This document shows positions 26,002 through 35,098 of a DNA stretch of 64,000 bases, piece after piece. How positions within the stretch are numbered: the stretch's first letter is position 1; each line of letters opens with the position of its first letter. Source of the stretch: Eubacterium sp. (lineage in GTDB: Bacteria; Bacillota; Clostridia; Lachnospirales; Lachnospiraceae). The notes below the pieces were generated by a model, which saw only the letters and a program-made list of their open reading frames with translations, was not told where the DNA came from and did no database searches. The stretch spans positions 94,498-158,497 of the forward strand of contig JAFXZW010000052.1 of the NCBI GenBank assembly GCA_017541035.1. The letters are read 5' to 3'. A program made the translations under genes and the position numbers.

Positions 26002-27684
26002 CTACTCCGCTTCGGTCACGTCCGCCTTTGTGAAGGTTGTGATCACCGATCTGTCGAAGGATGTTTCCTGCACCAGGCGGTTGGCCTGACGTTCCACGGA
26101 ACGCTCGAAGAAATTCCTCACTTCACGTCCGTTTGCAAAGTGTTCATCCTTGTCTTCCACCAGTCTGTGAAAATATTCTTTCACTTCCTGATCGGCTTCC
26201 GGCGCCAGATGGAAATCCTGGGCTGCGCACATGGAACAGAAAATGGTATACAGTTCTTCCTCCGTATAGTCGGTAAATTCAATGAACTTGCTGAAACGGG
26301 AACGAAGTCCTGGATTCGACTGCAGGAATTCCTCCATTTCATCGGTATAACCCGCAACGATCACGACAAAACTGTCTCTGTCATCCTCCATCCTCTTCAG
26401 GAGGGTATCCACGGCCTCCTGTCCGAAATCTCCGTTTTCTTTTTTATTCGTCAGTGTATAGGCCTCGTCGATAAAGAGAACACCTCCCATCGCGCTGTCG
26501 ATCACTTCCTGCGTCTTCTGCGCCGTCTGGCCGACATAGCCCTCAACCAGTCCTGCCCGGTCCACTTCAACGAGCTGTCCCTTGCTGACAACTCCCAGTG
26601 CCCTGTAGATCTTCGCCAGAAGACGGGCAACCGTTGTCTTGCCTGTTCCGGGATTTCCCGAGAAGACAAGGTGGAGAGACATTTCCGGCTGGGCAAGTCC
26701 CATTTCTTCACGGATCTTTCGGACGCGGATCACGTTGACCAGATTGCTCAGGTTCTTTTTTACCTCCTTCAGACCGATCAGATGATCCAGTTCATCCATC
26801 AGCTCGTCCAGAGGACGCTGTTCCACAACCTCCTCATTGCCGGTTTCCTTCTGTCTCCGCTCGATCCGGCCTACGTACTTTTCTTCCCTGGTTCCCTTCT
26901 CTCCTGACCGAACAGCTCCCGGTGCCGCGCCGAAGTTCTTGCCGGAATCCTTCCTGCCGGGCATATTGATCCCACCCTTCAGATTATCCGGCACCTCCTG
27001 CATTTCAACACCATCGAAAAGCGTTTTCGGTTTATCATCTTCCACAAAATAGGAAGCGGCAACTGTCATATCCACCGTGGCATCCGGCCTCGGAGGTCCT
27101 CCCGAAGCTGCCTTGGGAATACCGAAATTCGGATCGCCCTTGATTCCCCTCCGCAGCGGATCTACGGCGTAGTAAAGGCCGTACTTCTTCAGGAATTCGT
27201 TCATCATATTGATGTAATCCGTGATCCTCTGTACCTCATGCTCACTGATCCCGCCATAGGCGATGTATTCCAGACCGATGTCACGGAAGGTATTTACGAT
27301 AAAGCGTGAAATGGAAATTCCCTGATCCGATCGGCGGGAATTGGGAGAAAGGTCATCCTTCACAAAGTATTTCAGGGAATCCGGCACTCTTTGCAGAATG
27401 TCCGGATCCAGACAGTTCTCATTCCGGAAGCTGAAGAACTGCTTTGTGGTCAGTTTGATCCCCAGAAGTTCATTCGCAAAGGATACCTGGCGGACGGGCT
27501 CGGAGCTCTCCGGATCATACAGGTATCCGAAAAAAACCAAAAAATCAAAACGGAGCAACTCCCTCAGTGTGATCACAGCATCCGGGGGATATGTTCCGTT
27601 TTTCTTAATAGCTACTTCATCTGCATACGAAAAAGCACAGCTCACGGCGTAAGCCGGACTGAAATCAGTCGGTGGAATGGGCAT
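26002..27684 (-). CDS. CbxX/CfqX (SpoVK-like) AAA+ ATPase
   Basis: A 560-residue AAA+ protein. The N-terminal 280 residues are helical, then a flexible Gly/Lys/Glu-rich stretch without known motif. The C-terminal AAA+ module has LIGLKEVKKNL, Walker A (SGNPGTGKTT, 342-351), Walker B (GVLFIDEAYTL, 401-411) and the sensor region NPGLRSRF. It belongs to the CbxX/CfqX family, which includes the RuBisCO activase of red-type phototrophs and SpoVK of spore formers; the client here is unknown. The frame stays open to 27759, but the ATG at 27684 (MPIPPTDF) overlaps the citrate synthase stop by only 20 bp, suggesting translational coupling. Confidence 0.83.
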   Translation of the reverse strand: MPIPPTDFSPAYAVSCAFSYADEVAIKKNGTYPPDAVITLRELLRFDFLVFFGYLYDPESSEPVRQVSFANELLGIKLTTKQFFSFRNENCLDPDILQRVPDSLKYFVKDDLSPNSRRSDQGISISRFIVNTFRDIGLEYIAYGGISEHEVQRITDYINMMNEFLKKYGLYYAVDPLRRGIKGDPNFGIPKAASGGPPRPDATVDMTVAASYFVEDDKPKTLFDGVEMQEVPDNLKGGINMPGRKDSGKNFGAAPGAVRSGEKGTREEKYVGRIERRQKETGNEEVVEQRPLDELMDELDHLIGLKEVKKNLSNLVNVIRVRKIREEMGLAQPEMSLHLVFSGNPGTGKTTVARLLAKIYRALGVVSKGQLVEVDRAGLVEGYVGQTAQKTQEVIDSAMGGVLFIDEAYTLTNKKENGDFGQEAVDTLLKRMEDDRDSFVVIVAGYTDEMEEFLQSNPGLRSRFSKFIEFTDYTEEELYTIFCSMCAAQDFHLAPEADQEVKEYFHRLVEDKDEHFANGREVRNFFERSVERQANRLVQETSFDRSVITTFTKADVTEAE

Positions 27685-29026
27685 GGCGTTCCGCGTAGGG
27701 GGTGTAGGAACGCTCCTCCATGACGGACCTGTAAGCTGGTCGAATAATCTTGTCCACATTGATCAATTCCTCGATTCTGTGCGCTGACCAACCAACAATA
27801 CGCGCGATTGCAAAAATCGGTGTGTATAGCTCTGTTGGTATACCGAGCATATTATACACGAAACCGCTGTAAAAATCCACATTTGCGCTGACGCCTTTAT
27901 AAATTTTTCTTTTTTCGGCAATGATCTCCGGAGCCATTTTTTCGATTTCCGCATAGAGTTCGAATTCCTTCTCCAGATGCTTCTCCACCGCCAGCTTCTC
28001 CACAAATTTCCGGAAGACTCTGGCCCGGGGATCGGAAATGGAATAAATGGCATGTCCCATACCGTAGATCAGGCCCTGTCTGTCAAAAGCATCCCTGTCC
28101 ACGATCCGTGCCAGATAATCCTTTAAGCGCGCAGTATCCTTATAATCCGGCACATGAGCACGGATATCTTCCATCATCTGTATAACCTTCAGGTTCGCTC
28201 CGCCGTGCTTCGGTCCCTTCAGAGAGGACAGGGCAGCCGCCATAACGGAATAGGTATCGGAGCCTGCGGAAGAAACCACCCGTGTGGTAAAAGTGGAATT
28301 ATTTCCGCCGCCATGCTCCGCGTGCAGCACCAGGGCCGCATCCAGAACCTGTGCCTCCAGCTGCGTATACTGCTTATCGGGTCTGAGAAGCCGCAGGACA
28401 TTTTCCGCCGTTCCGATCTTCGGATCCGGAAAATGGATGTACATGCTTTCATCCTTCTCATAATGGTTGTATGCACAGAACCCGTATACCGCAAGCATCG
28501 GGAATTCACTGATCAGACGCAGGCACTGCTTCAGGACATTCGGGATGGAGAGGTCGGATACATTGTTATCATAGGCCGAAAGCGTCAGCACGGACTTCGT
28601 CATGGAATTCATGATATCATGGCTGGGCGCCTTCATGATCACATCGCGGGTGAAATTCGTGGGAAGGGTCCGGAGCGAACCCAGCATTTCCTTGAATTCC
28701 GCAAGCTCATCCCCCGTGGGAAGCTCCCCGAACAGCAGCAGGTACGCCACCTCCTCGAAGCCAAAACGTTTGAAGCCGAAATCCTTCACCATATCGATCA
28801 CGTTATAGCCCCGGTACCAGAGCTGCCCGTCACAGGGCACCTCTTTTCCATCCTCGATCCTGGAGGAAATGATCTTGGAAATATTGGTCACGCCCGTAAG
28901 AACGCCCTTTCCGTTCTTATCGCGAAGTCCTCTTTTTACTCCGTACTGATCATACAGATTGACATCCACCTCGTCAGCTTTACGGCATATGGCCTCCTGA
29001 CGGGCCGCATATTCACTTACCTTCAT
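27665..29026 (-). CDS. Citrate synthase
   Basis: Condenses acetyl-CoA (or propionyl-CoA) with oxaloacetate. The 453 residues contain HAEHGGGNNSTFTTR (substrate-binding His), the family signature GMGHAIYSISDPRARVF, and VDFYSGFVY with the catalytic Asp. It probably supplies 2-oxoglutarate precursors in an anaerobe with an incomplete TCA cycle. Whether it prefers acetyl- or propionyl-CoA cannot be read from sequence. The start at 29026 (MKVSEYAARQ) has AGGGGG upstream; an ATG at 29077 lacks such a site. No aconitase or isocitrate dehydrogenase gene is adjacent. Confidence 0.92.
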   Translation of the reverse strand: MKVSEYAARQEAICRKADEVDVNLYDQYGVKRGLRDKNGKGVLTGVTNISKIISSRIEDGKEVPCDGQLWYRGYNVIDMVKDFGFKRFGFEEVAYLLLFGELPTGDELAEFKEMLGSLRTLPTNFTRDVIMKAPSHDIMNSMTKSVLTLSAYDNNVSDLSIPNVLKQCLRLISEFPMLAVYGFCAYNHYEKDESMYIHFPDPKIGTAENVLRLLRPDKQYTQLEAQVLDAALVLHAEHGGGNNSTFTTRVVSSAGSDTYSVMAAALSSLKGPKHGGANLKVIQMMEDIRAHVPDYKDTARLKDYLARIVDRDAFDRQGLIYGMGHAIYSISDPRARVFRKFVEKLAVEKHLEKEFELYAEIEKMAPEIIAEKRKIYKGVSANVDFYSGFVYNMLGIPTELYTPIFAIARIVGWSAHRIEELINVDKIIRPAYRSVMEERSYTPYAERHAHSTD

Positions 29027-29159
29027 GAACGTCCCCCTTTTTTCTTCACTAAATTCCGGCTGATATTCCCGGGCCATTCCACGGCGCGGTCATACGCTCC
29101 GCACGATCTCTGCAACCGCTGAATCTCAGGTCCCTTCACCCTTCGGGATCCACAACCCC

Positions 29160-31010
29160 TTACTCCGTCCTGGTGGTAAGAAGGGTATTCTCCTCGGAAT
29201 GCAGGATATCCATAAATTCTTCGCCGGTAATGGTTTCATTTTCAAAAAGGTGCTTGGCGATCTCATGAAGCTTCTGGATATTCTGCTCCAGAATCTCTCT
29301 CGCCTTTTTATGCTGAGAAGAAACCAGTTCCACAACCATACGGTCGATCTTCGTCTGAGTCTCCGGTGCACAGGCCAGGGATGTATCACCCCCGAGATAC
29401 TGATTCGTCAGCACCTCCATGGCCACCATATCAAATTCTTCCGTCATGCCGAAACGTGTGATCATGGCACGGGCATACTTGGTTGCCTGTTCGATATCAT
29501 TTGCCGCTCCGGTGGTGATCTCGTTGAAGATCAGCTCTTCCGCGGCACGGCCGCCTGCCAGAGTAGCGATCTTGTTCAGAAGCTCTGTCTTCGTCATCAG
29601 ATTCCGGTCATCCTCATCCACCTGCATGGTATATCCCAGCGCACCGCTGGTACGGGGGATGATGGTGATCTTGGTAACCGGCGCGGACTGGGTCTGCATG
29701 GCCGCAACCATTGCATGTCCCACCTCATGATAGCTGACAACCAGCTTTTCCTTATTCGTCAGGATCTTATTCTTCTTCTGATAACCTGCGATGACCACCT
29801 CTACGGATTCCATCAGGTCATCCTGCTGTACCACTCTTCTTCCTTCACGGACAGCCTTCAAAGCCGCTTCATTCACGATATTCGCCAGCTGTGCACCGGA
29901 TGCACCGGAAGCCGTCTTGGCTATGATATCGAAATCCACATTTTCGGAGATCTTGATCTTCTTCGCATGAACCCTGAGGATATCCACACGTCCCTTCAGA
30001 TCCGGAAGCTCCACGGGAATCCGCCGGTCAAAGCGTCCCGGGCGCAGCAGTGCGGGATCCAGGGACTCCGGCCGGTTGGTCGCAGCAAGGATCACAACGC
30101 CTGTATTTCCTTCAAATCCGTCCATTTCCGAAAGCAGCTGGTTCAGGGTCTGCTCCCGCTCATCATTTGTCGTAAGGCTTCCGTCTCTCTTCTTTCCGAC
30201 GGCATCGATCTCGTCGATGAAAATGATACAGGGGGCCTTCTCTTTTGCCTGTTTGAAGAGGTCGCGGACCTTGGCCGCACCCATACCTACAAACATCTGC
30301 ACGAATTCCGAACCGGAGATCGAGAAGAACGGTACATTTGCCTCGCCGGCTACCGCCTTGGCCAGCATGGTTTTACCGGTACCCGGAGGGCCCACCAGCA
30401 GTGCGCCCTTGGGAAGGGTCGCACCGATTTCCGTATACTTTTCCGGATTATGCAGATAGCCGACGATCTCCGAGAGAAGATCCTTTGCCTCCTCCTCTCC
30501 GGCTATATCCCGGAAACGTACATCATTATTCGACTTCACATATACTCTGGCATTGCTGCGGCCCGAACCCATGGAGAAGGAGAGCATATCCGGCTCATCT
30601 CCCATCCGCTTCATCAGCCGCCGGGAGATCAGCTTCCAGACGATGAAGATCAGCGCAAATTGCAAAACCAGCATGATCCCGTAGTAAAGGATTGGATTTG
30701 TCTGGGTGATGATCTCCGCTCCGAAGGTGGCTCCGGATTTGTAGAGTCTTTCGTAGAGGTTTGCATCCTCCATCAGACCGGTTTTATAGATCTCGCCGCT
30801 CTTATCCTTGAAGACGATCATATTGGATTCGATCGAGGCTTCCGTCAGCTCCTTTTTCTCGATCTTCTGCATAAAGACGTTATAACCGACCTCTGTCACC
30901 TGCTTGGTCAGAAACCGCTTGTACACAAAAATATTTACGACTCCGAAGATCACCAGCATGATAATGACAAAGGAGATAGAGTTTTTCTTGTTGGGCCGCA
31001 TTTCCTGCAT
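29160..31010 (-). CDS. ftsH: ATP-dependent zinc metalloprotease FtsH
   Basis: Membrane-bound AAA+ protease that degrades damaged or regulatory membrane and cytosolic proteins. The 616 residues show two membrane segments (12-30 and 107-127) bounding a small extracytoplasmic domain, Walker A GPPGTGKT (207-214), Walker B IIFIDE (262-267), the second region of homology with [19 protein letters not shown] in part, and the zinc motif HEVGH (428-432). The C-terminus is slightly shorter than in E. coli FtsH. It is preceded by its own promoter. Confidence 0.95.
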   Translation of the reverse strand: MQEMRPNKKNSISFVIIMLVIFGVVNIFVYKRFLTKQVTEVGYNVFMQKIEKKELTEASIESNMIVFKDKSGEIYKTGLMEDANLYERLYKSGATFGAEIITQTNPILYYGIMLVLQFALIFIVWKLISRRLMKRMGDEPDMLSFSMGSGRSNARVYVKSNNDVRFRDIAGEEEAKDLLSEIVGYLHNPEKYTEIGATLPKGALLVGPPGTGKTMLAKAVAGEANVPFFSISGSEFVQMFVGMGAAKVRDLFKQAKEKAPCIIFIDEIDAVGKKRDGSLTTNDEREQTLNQLLSEMDGFEGNTGVVILAATNRPESLDPALLRPGRFDRRIPVELPDLKGRVDILRVHAKKIKISENVDFDIIAKTASGASGAQLANIVNEAALKAVREGRRVVQQDDLMESVEVVIAGYQKKNKILTNKEKLVVSYHEVGHAMVAAMQTQSAPVTKITIIPRTSGALGYTMQVDEDDRNLMTKTELLNKIATLAGGRAAEELIFNEITTGAANDIEQATKYARAMITRFGMTEEFDMVAMEVLTNQYLGGDTSLACAPETQTKIDRMVVELVSSQHKKAREILEQNIQKLHEIAKHLFENETITGEEFMDILHSEENTLLTTRTE

Positions 31011-31039
31011 TGTCCTGTCCTCCTTAAAATGTGCAACCG

Positions 31040-31068
31040 AAAATAGTACTCTTACGGCAGTGTGCCAA
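31040..31068 (-). promoter_or_regulatory. Promoter of ftsH
   Basis: TTGGCA at 31063-31068, 17-bp spacer, TATTTT at 31040-31045 on the minus strand, 30 bp before the start codon. Confidence 0.6.
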
Positions 31069-31087
31069 TCGGAATCTTAACATAGAA

Positions 31088-31118
31088 AATCCGCCGGTGA
31101 CAATAGCTACGGCGGATT
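31088..31118 (-). terminator. Terminator of the proC-cls unit
   Basis: AATCCGCCG pairs perfectly with CGGCGGATT around a 13-nt loop, followed on the minus strand by TTCTAT. It lies 20 bp after the cls stop. Confidence 0.7.
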
Positions 31119-31138
31119 ATAAATTAAACTTGATATTC

Positions 31139-32839
31139 CTACAGCATGGGGGCAATGACACGCAGCAATGAGTCCAGGACCTGTCCCGGAACAGTTCTCT
31201 TCGTATCCTCATCCGTCACTTCATGGCTGATCTTAAAGGTTTCACGGAAATCCAGGTATAGCCGGCTGGCCGTTTTTGCATCCGAGAAAAATACCGCATC
31301 CTCGAAATGCAGGAAGAGACTCCGGTAGTCAAAATTCACGGTTCCCACCACACCCTTGACCGAATCACAGAGCATGCATTTGGAATGCAGGAAGCCGGGC
31401 GTATAGATATAGATCCTCACCCCGCTCTGCTTCAGATACGGAAAGGCGGACTTCGTAAGCCGGTACACCATTTTTTTATCAGGAATTCCCGGAACCACGA
31501 TACGCACGTCCACGCCGCGCCGCGCCGCAATGCAGACCGCACGGGTCAGTTCATCGCTCATGATCAGATATGGCGTGAAAATGTAAATCCTCCGTTTTGC
31601 CTGGTTGATCAGTTCAATGTAAACATTTTCCGAAAGCGGTTTCTCATCAAAGGGATCATCCCCGTAGGGCTGGACAAAGGCCTCCGATCTCTCCGACGTA
31701 TGATACCGGTTTGGCATGTAGTCCTTCAGATCGTTGATCATGCCCATGAAGGCTGCCTTCTCTTCCTCGTCCATCTCGGCAAGCCTTTCCTGCGTCCGGG
31801 CAACCTGACGGTTATGCTCCAGCTTTTTATCCAGGCGACGAAGAAGGTATGATTTTTTCCGATTCCGGCGATAGGCCTTCACATCCACCGCCTCCCACAT
31901 TTCCAGGAACATCAGCGTCAGATTCCAGACACCGTCTCCTATCAAGCGGATACCCGCGTCCTTCCATTTTCCGTAAGGGCAATTGATGTTCACATACCGA
32001 TCCGACAGATTCATACCGCCGGTGAAACCGATGTATCCGTCCACGATCAGCATCTTCCGATGATCCCGGTTATTCATGAATACCGAAAAGAAAGGAACCA
32101 TGCGGTTATACTTCAGACATTTGAAATTGGGACTGATCTTGTTCAGGGTCGTATTGTATTTCCGGGGCAGATACTGGGAGCAGCCAAAATCGTCATAAAG
32201 CAGGCAGACCTCCACGCCCTGCTCCGCCTTATCGATCAGCAGATTCAGCATGGGTTCCCAAACATCCCCCACCTCGATGGTAAAATATTCCAGAAAGATA
32301 AAATGCTCTGCTTTCCGGATTGCCTCCATCATTCCTTCCAGAAGGGTTTCTCCGCTGCTGTAATAGGTCAGATTCGTATTCTGGTGCACCGGGAAACATT
32401 GTTCATTGAAAATGTAACTTGACGTTCCCGCCCCGCGGACGTCCTTTTGCAGAAAAGCCTCCTGTGTCTTTCGGTCCTGAAAGTAGGAAAGGTGGTACTT
32501 CACATTTGCCGCTTCCAACCGGCGTTTAAAGTTTCGTCCCGGTTTGCGGTTTCCGAAAAGGTAATAGAATGGCGCTCCGAAGACCGGAAGCAGGAGCACA
32601 ACAATGATCCAGATCAGGCGGTATTCCGACTGCTCCCCTCTGTCATTCAGGATGACGATCACAAAAATGATGGAAAGAACCCGCATGATCCCGTTGAGCA
32701 GTGGGAAAAAATCAAGGAGGCTTGTAACCGCCAGGTAGATCCAGAACAACTGAAGTGCAATAAGAATCCCGGCTGGGAGAGCCCGGCCGAACAGAAGATT
32801 CTTATATCTTTTCATGGATGGTTTCTTTTTTTCGTTCAT
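31139..32839 (-). CDS. cls: Cardiolipin synthase
   Basis: Joins two phosphatidylglycerol molecules to cardiolipin at the membrane. The 566 residues have two N-terminal membrane segments (about 20-40 and 48-95 region) and two phospholipase D motifs: NNRDHRKMLIVDGYIGFTGG and FLHSKCMLCDSVKGVVGT (both HxK with downstream D/N). The usual family length is near 480-510, with an extra charged stretch in the middle (RRNRKKSYLLRRLDKKLEHN). It starts 2 bp after the proC stop codon, so the genes are coupled. Confidence 0.93.
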   Translation of the reverse strand: MNEKKKPSMKRYKNLLFGRALPAGILIALQLFWIYLAVTSLLDFFPLLNGIMRVLSIIFVIVILNDRGEQSEYRLIWIIVVLLLPVFGAPFYYLFGNRKPGRNFKRRLEAANVKYHLSYFQDRKTQEAFLQKDVRGAGTSSYIFNEQCFPVHQNTNLTYYSSGETLLEGMMEAIRKAEHFIFLEYFTIEVGDVWEPMLNLLIDKAEQGVEVCLLYDDFGCSQYLPRKYNTTLNKISPNFKCLKYNRMVPFFSVFMNNRDHRKMLIVDGYIGFTGGMNLSDRYVNINCPYGKWKDAGIRLIGDGVWNLTLMFLEMWEAVDVKAYRRNRKKSYLLRRLDKKLEHNRQVARTQERLAEMDEEEKAAFMGMINDLKDYMPNRYHTSERSEAFVQPYGDDPFDEKPLSENVYIELINQAKRRIYIFTPYLIMSDELTRAVCIAARRGVDVRIVVPGIPDKKMVYRLTKSAFPYLKQSGVRIYIYTPGFLHSKCMLCDSVKGVVGTVNFDYRSLFLHFEDAVFFSDAKTASRLYLDFRETFKISHEVTDEDTKRTVPGQVLDSLLRVIAPML

Positions 32840-32841
32840 AT

Positions 32842-33624
32842 CTACATTTCCATAATTGCATCAATCGACTCAAGGCATGCATTGCGGAATCCGCAAGCCT
32901 CCAGTGCCGCTACCCCGCGGATCGTCGTTCCTCCCGGTGAACATACCTGGTCCTTCAGCACGCCCGGATGTTCACCGGTTGCAAGCTGAAGTCCGGAGGA
33001 GCCGTGAATACTCCCACTCACCATGCGGTAGGCCGTTGCCCGGGGAATACCGTACTTTACTGCCGCATCCGCATAAGCCTCAATCATCATATCCACAAAT
33101 GCCGGGCTGCAGCTGGTGATGGCCATACCCACCCGCATCAGATGCGAGGGCAGAACTTCTACGGAACCCACAGCCGTCAGCAGATCCTTCGCATAGGCAT
33201 TGTCTTCGGGTGTAAGGGTATTCTCCTCCTCGAAAAGGGTTACACCGTCCCGGATCCTGGCAGGTGTATTCGGCATGATACACTGTACACGGAGGGCAGA
33301 CAGACCGTTTTCCCGGAACTTTGCCAGAGAGAAGCCGGCGGCAATGCAGATCACCGGCATATTCGGTGCATTTGTTATGATCACCTTTGCATTTTCCAGT
33401 ACCTGCTGGGGCTTGCAGGCGATCACAACGATGTCTACCTTCTCCAGCATTTCCGCCAGATTCTTACAGCCCGTAAGCCCGAGTCTCTCCTGCTTCTCCG
33501 CCAGCTGCTCCTTATCCGGTGTATAGGCATACGCAAAATCCGGTGTGAGCTTTCCTGCCGCAACAAAACCGGAGAAAAGAGCCTCTCCCATATTTCCGAT
33601 ACCGATAAATCCTACACGTTTCAT
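32842..33624 (-). CDS. proC: Pyrroline-5-carboxylate reductase
   Basis: Last step of proline synthesis, NAD(P)H-dependent. The 260 residues begin with the dinucleotide-binding MKRVGFIGIGNMGEALFSGF and carry the family signature near the end: SGSIHGSSGLQLATGEHPGVLKDQVCSPGGTT (in part). AGAAGGAG precedes the ATG. No other proline gene is nearby; the linkage with cls looks incidental. Confidence 0.95.
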   Translation of the reverse strand: MKRVGFIGIGNMGEALFSGFVAAGKLTPDFAYAYTPDKEQLAEKQERLGLTGCKNLAEMLEKVDIVVIACKPQQVLENAKVIITNAPNMPVICIAAGFSLAKFRENGLSALRVQCIMPNTPARIRDGVTLFEEENTLTPEDNAYAKDLLTAVGSVEVLPSHLMRVGMAITSCSPAFVDMMIEAYADAAVKYGIPRATAYRMVSGSIHGSSGLQLATGEHPGVLKDQVCSPGGTTIRGVAALEACGFRNACLESIDAIMEM

Positions 33625-33696
33625 TTTTAACTCCTTCTGTCAGCGTATTTTTAACGGTCTGCACATACTGCAAACCTCATGGTTCATCTGCGGATC

Positions 33697-34305
33697 TTAT
33701 ACAATCTTCTCAAAATCATCTGCTCCGTGCTTGCAGATCGGGCATATAAAGTCATCCGGAAGCACCTCGCCCTCGTAGATATAGCCACAGATCCGGCAGC
33801 GCCAGCCCTTCACCTTCGTCTCCTGCGGTTTGGGCTTGATATTTGACTGATAGTATGCATAGGTGGCAGACGGATCATTATTCAGGACGCCGCCATCCGT
33901 CACATCCGCAATAAACATGGTATGGGTTCCGAGGTCCACCTCCTGCACAACCTTGCCGCTGATAAAGGCATTCACACCCTTTGTAACCACGAAAAGCCCG
34001 TTATTGGAACGGACCGCGTCCGTGAAATCCGCGAACTTGTCCACCTCGCGTCCGGTCTGAAAACCGAAATGCGTGAAAAGCGAAAACTCTGCCTTCTCGG
34101 AAATAACGGAAATGTTGAACTCTCCAGTCTCCTTAATGATATCATGGGTATAATTCGCCTTGTTCACACAGATGGAAATGCGGTTGGGCGTGGTGGTTAC
34201 CTGGATTGCCGTGTTAATGATGCAGCCATTGTCTTTTCCCTCTGCCGTTTTTGCCGTCAGTACATAGAGTCCGTACCCCAGCTTGTACATCGCTTCTTTG
34301 TTCAT
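33697..34305 (-). CDS. High-molecular-weight rubredoxin (flavin reductase-rubredoxin fusion)
   Basis: Residues 1-160 form a flavin-reductase-like FMN-binding domain (YGLYVLTAKTAEGKDNGCIINTA). Residues 168-202 are a rubredoxin with two Cys pairs, CRICGY and CPICKHG, for one iron atom. The same fusion in Moorella (Hrb) passes electrons from NADH to the A-type flavoprotein FprA, which reduces oxygen or nitric oxide. By analogy this protein probably helps an anaerobe survive oxygen or NO. No fprA is in the window. Confidence 0.9.
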   Translation of the reverse strand: MNKEAMYKLGYGLYVLTAKTAEGKDNGCIINTAIQVTTTPNRISICVNKANYTHDIIKETGEFNISVISEKAEFSLFTHFGFQTGREVDKFADFTDAVRSNNGLFVVTKGVNAFISGKVVQEVDLGTHTMFIADVTDGGVLNNDPSATYAYYQSNIKPKPQETKVKGWRCRICGYIYEGEVLPDDFICPICKHGADDFEKIV

Positions 34306-34413
34306 CTTATTACCCCCTATCTATAATAATTGTTGCCGGATCAAAGCTTCTCAGCTCCGACCGTTCCGCCATGCCAATCCGTGTCAGCGTAATCCCCGTA
34401 TTACGGAGCCCCA

Positions 34414-35079
34414 TTACCGCAGGATATGCCTCATCTCCCGCACCGCTGTCCCCAGCCGGCGATGAAACTGCTCGAAGAAATCCTCTTCCCCATATTCCGT
34501 CACATAAAAAAGCTCCAGCAGGAACAGCATGAAGTTCCGGATCTGCTTCGGGTCCTTCGCCTCCGCCGTCTTTCTCTGTGCCAGTTTGAGGAAATTATGC
34601 CACTTTCTCACGAAGGCAGTGTGTTCCTCGATGGGCTCAATGTCGATCCACTTCTCCACCTTCACCTTCGCGCGGTTTTTCTTTGTGCATTCATTTACCT
34701 GCAGGAAATATTTAAAATCACCCTTCTCGTAATATCTCCCCAACGGAAAAAGCCGGCAGATGGAAGGCCTGTAAGGATGAATGCTGCAGCGCCCCTGCTC
34801 ATTCAGGAAAGAGCAGCCATGGGTCATTTCCATGTGCGGCAGGATCAGACCGTCCAGCATCGAAAGCGAGATCTCATGCTCCACCATTTCCGAGAAGCTT
34901 TTTCCCGTTCCTTTGCAAAGCATCCGGACATCATAAGGGTCTAATGTAATGGAGCTGCCCATATCGCTTTCACAGCATTTGCTGCAGCCTTTGCAGTCTG
35001 CACAGTCTGCCCGTACCATATCATTCAGTTCATAGAGTCTGCCGTCGGATATCTCCTCCAGCGTTCCTTCCCGAAGCAT
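34414..35079 (-). CDS. YkgJ-family cysteine cluster protein
   Basis: A 221-residue protein with the YkgJ/zinc- or iron-binding Cys pattern: CADCKGCSKCCES near residues 26-38, then CSFLNEQGRCSIHPYRPSICRLFPLG around 88-113. Function is unknown; members are thought to bind an iron-sulfur cluster or zinc. A GGAG 7 nt before the ATG supports the start. It lies between the rubredoxin fusion and the xanthine permease genes. Confidence 0.85.
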   Translation of the reverse strand: MLREGTLEEISDGRLYELNDMVRADCADCKGCSKCCESDMGSSITLDPYDVRMLCKGTGKSFSEMVEHEISLSMLDGLILPHMEMTHGCSFLNEQGRCSIHPYRPSICRLFPLGRYYEKGDFKYFLQVNECTKKNRAKVKVEKWIDIEPIEEHTAFVRKWHNFLKLAQRKTAEAKDPKQIRNFMLFLLELFYVTEYGEEDFFEQFHRRLGTAVREMRHILR

Positions 35080-35098
35080 GCTTTTTCTCCAATCTCTT

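Noticed and set aside
29199-31046. 615-codon plus-strand open frame opposite ftsH
   Set aside because: Pure shadow of the ftsH coding frame; the FtsH motifs on the minus strand are unambiguous.
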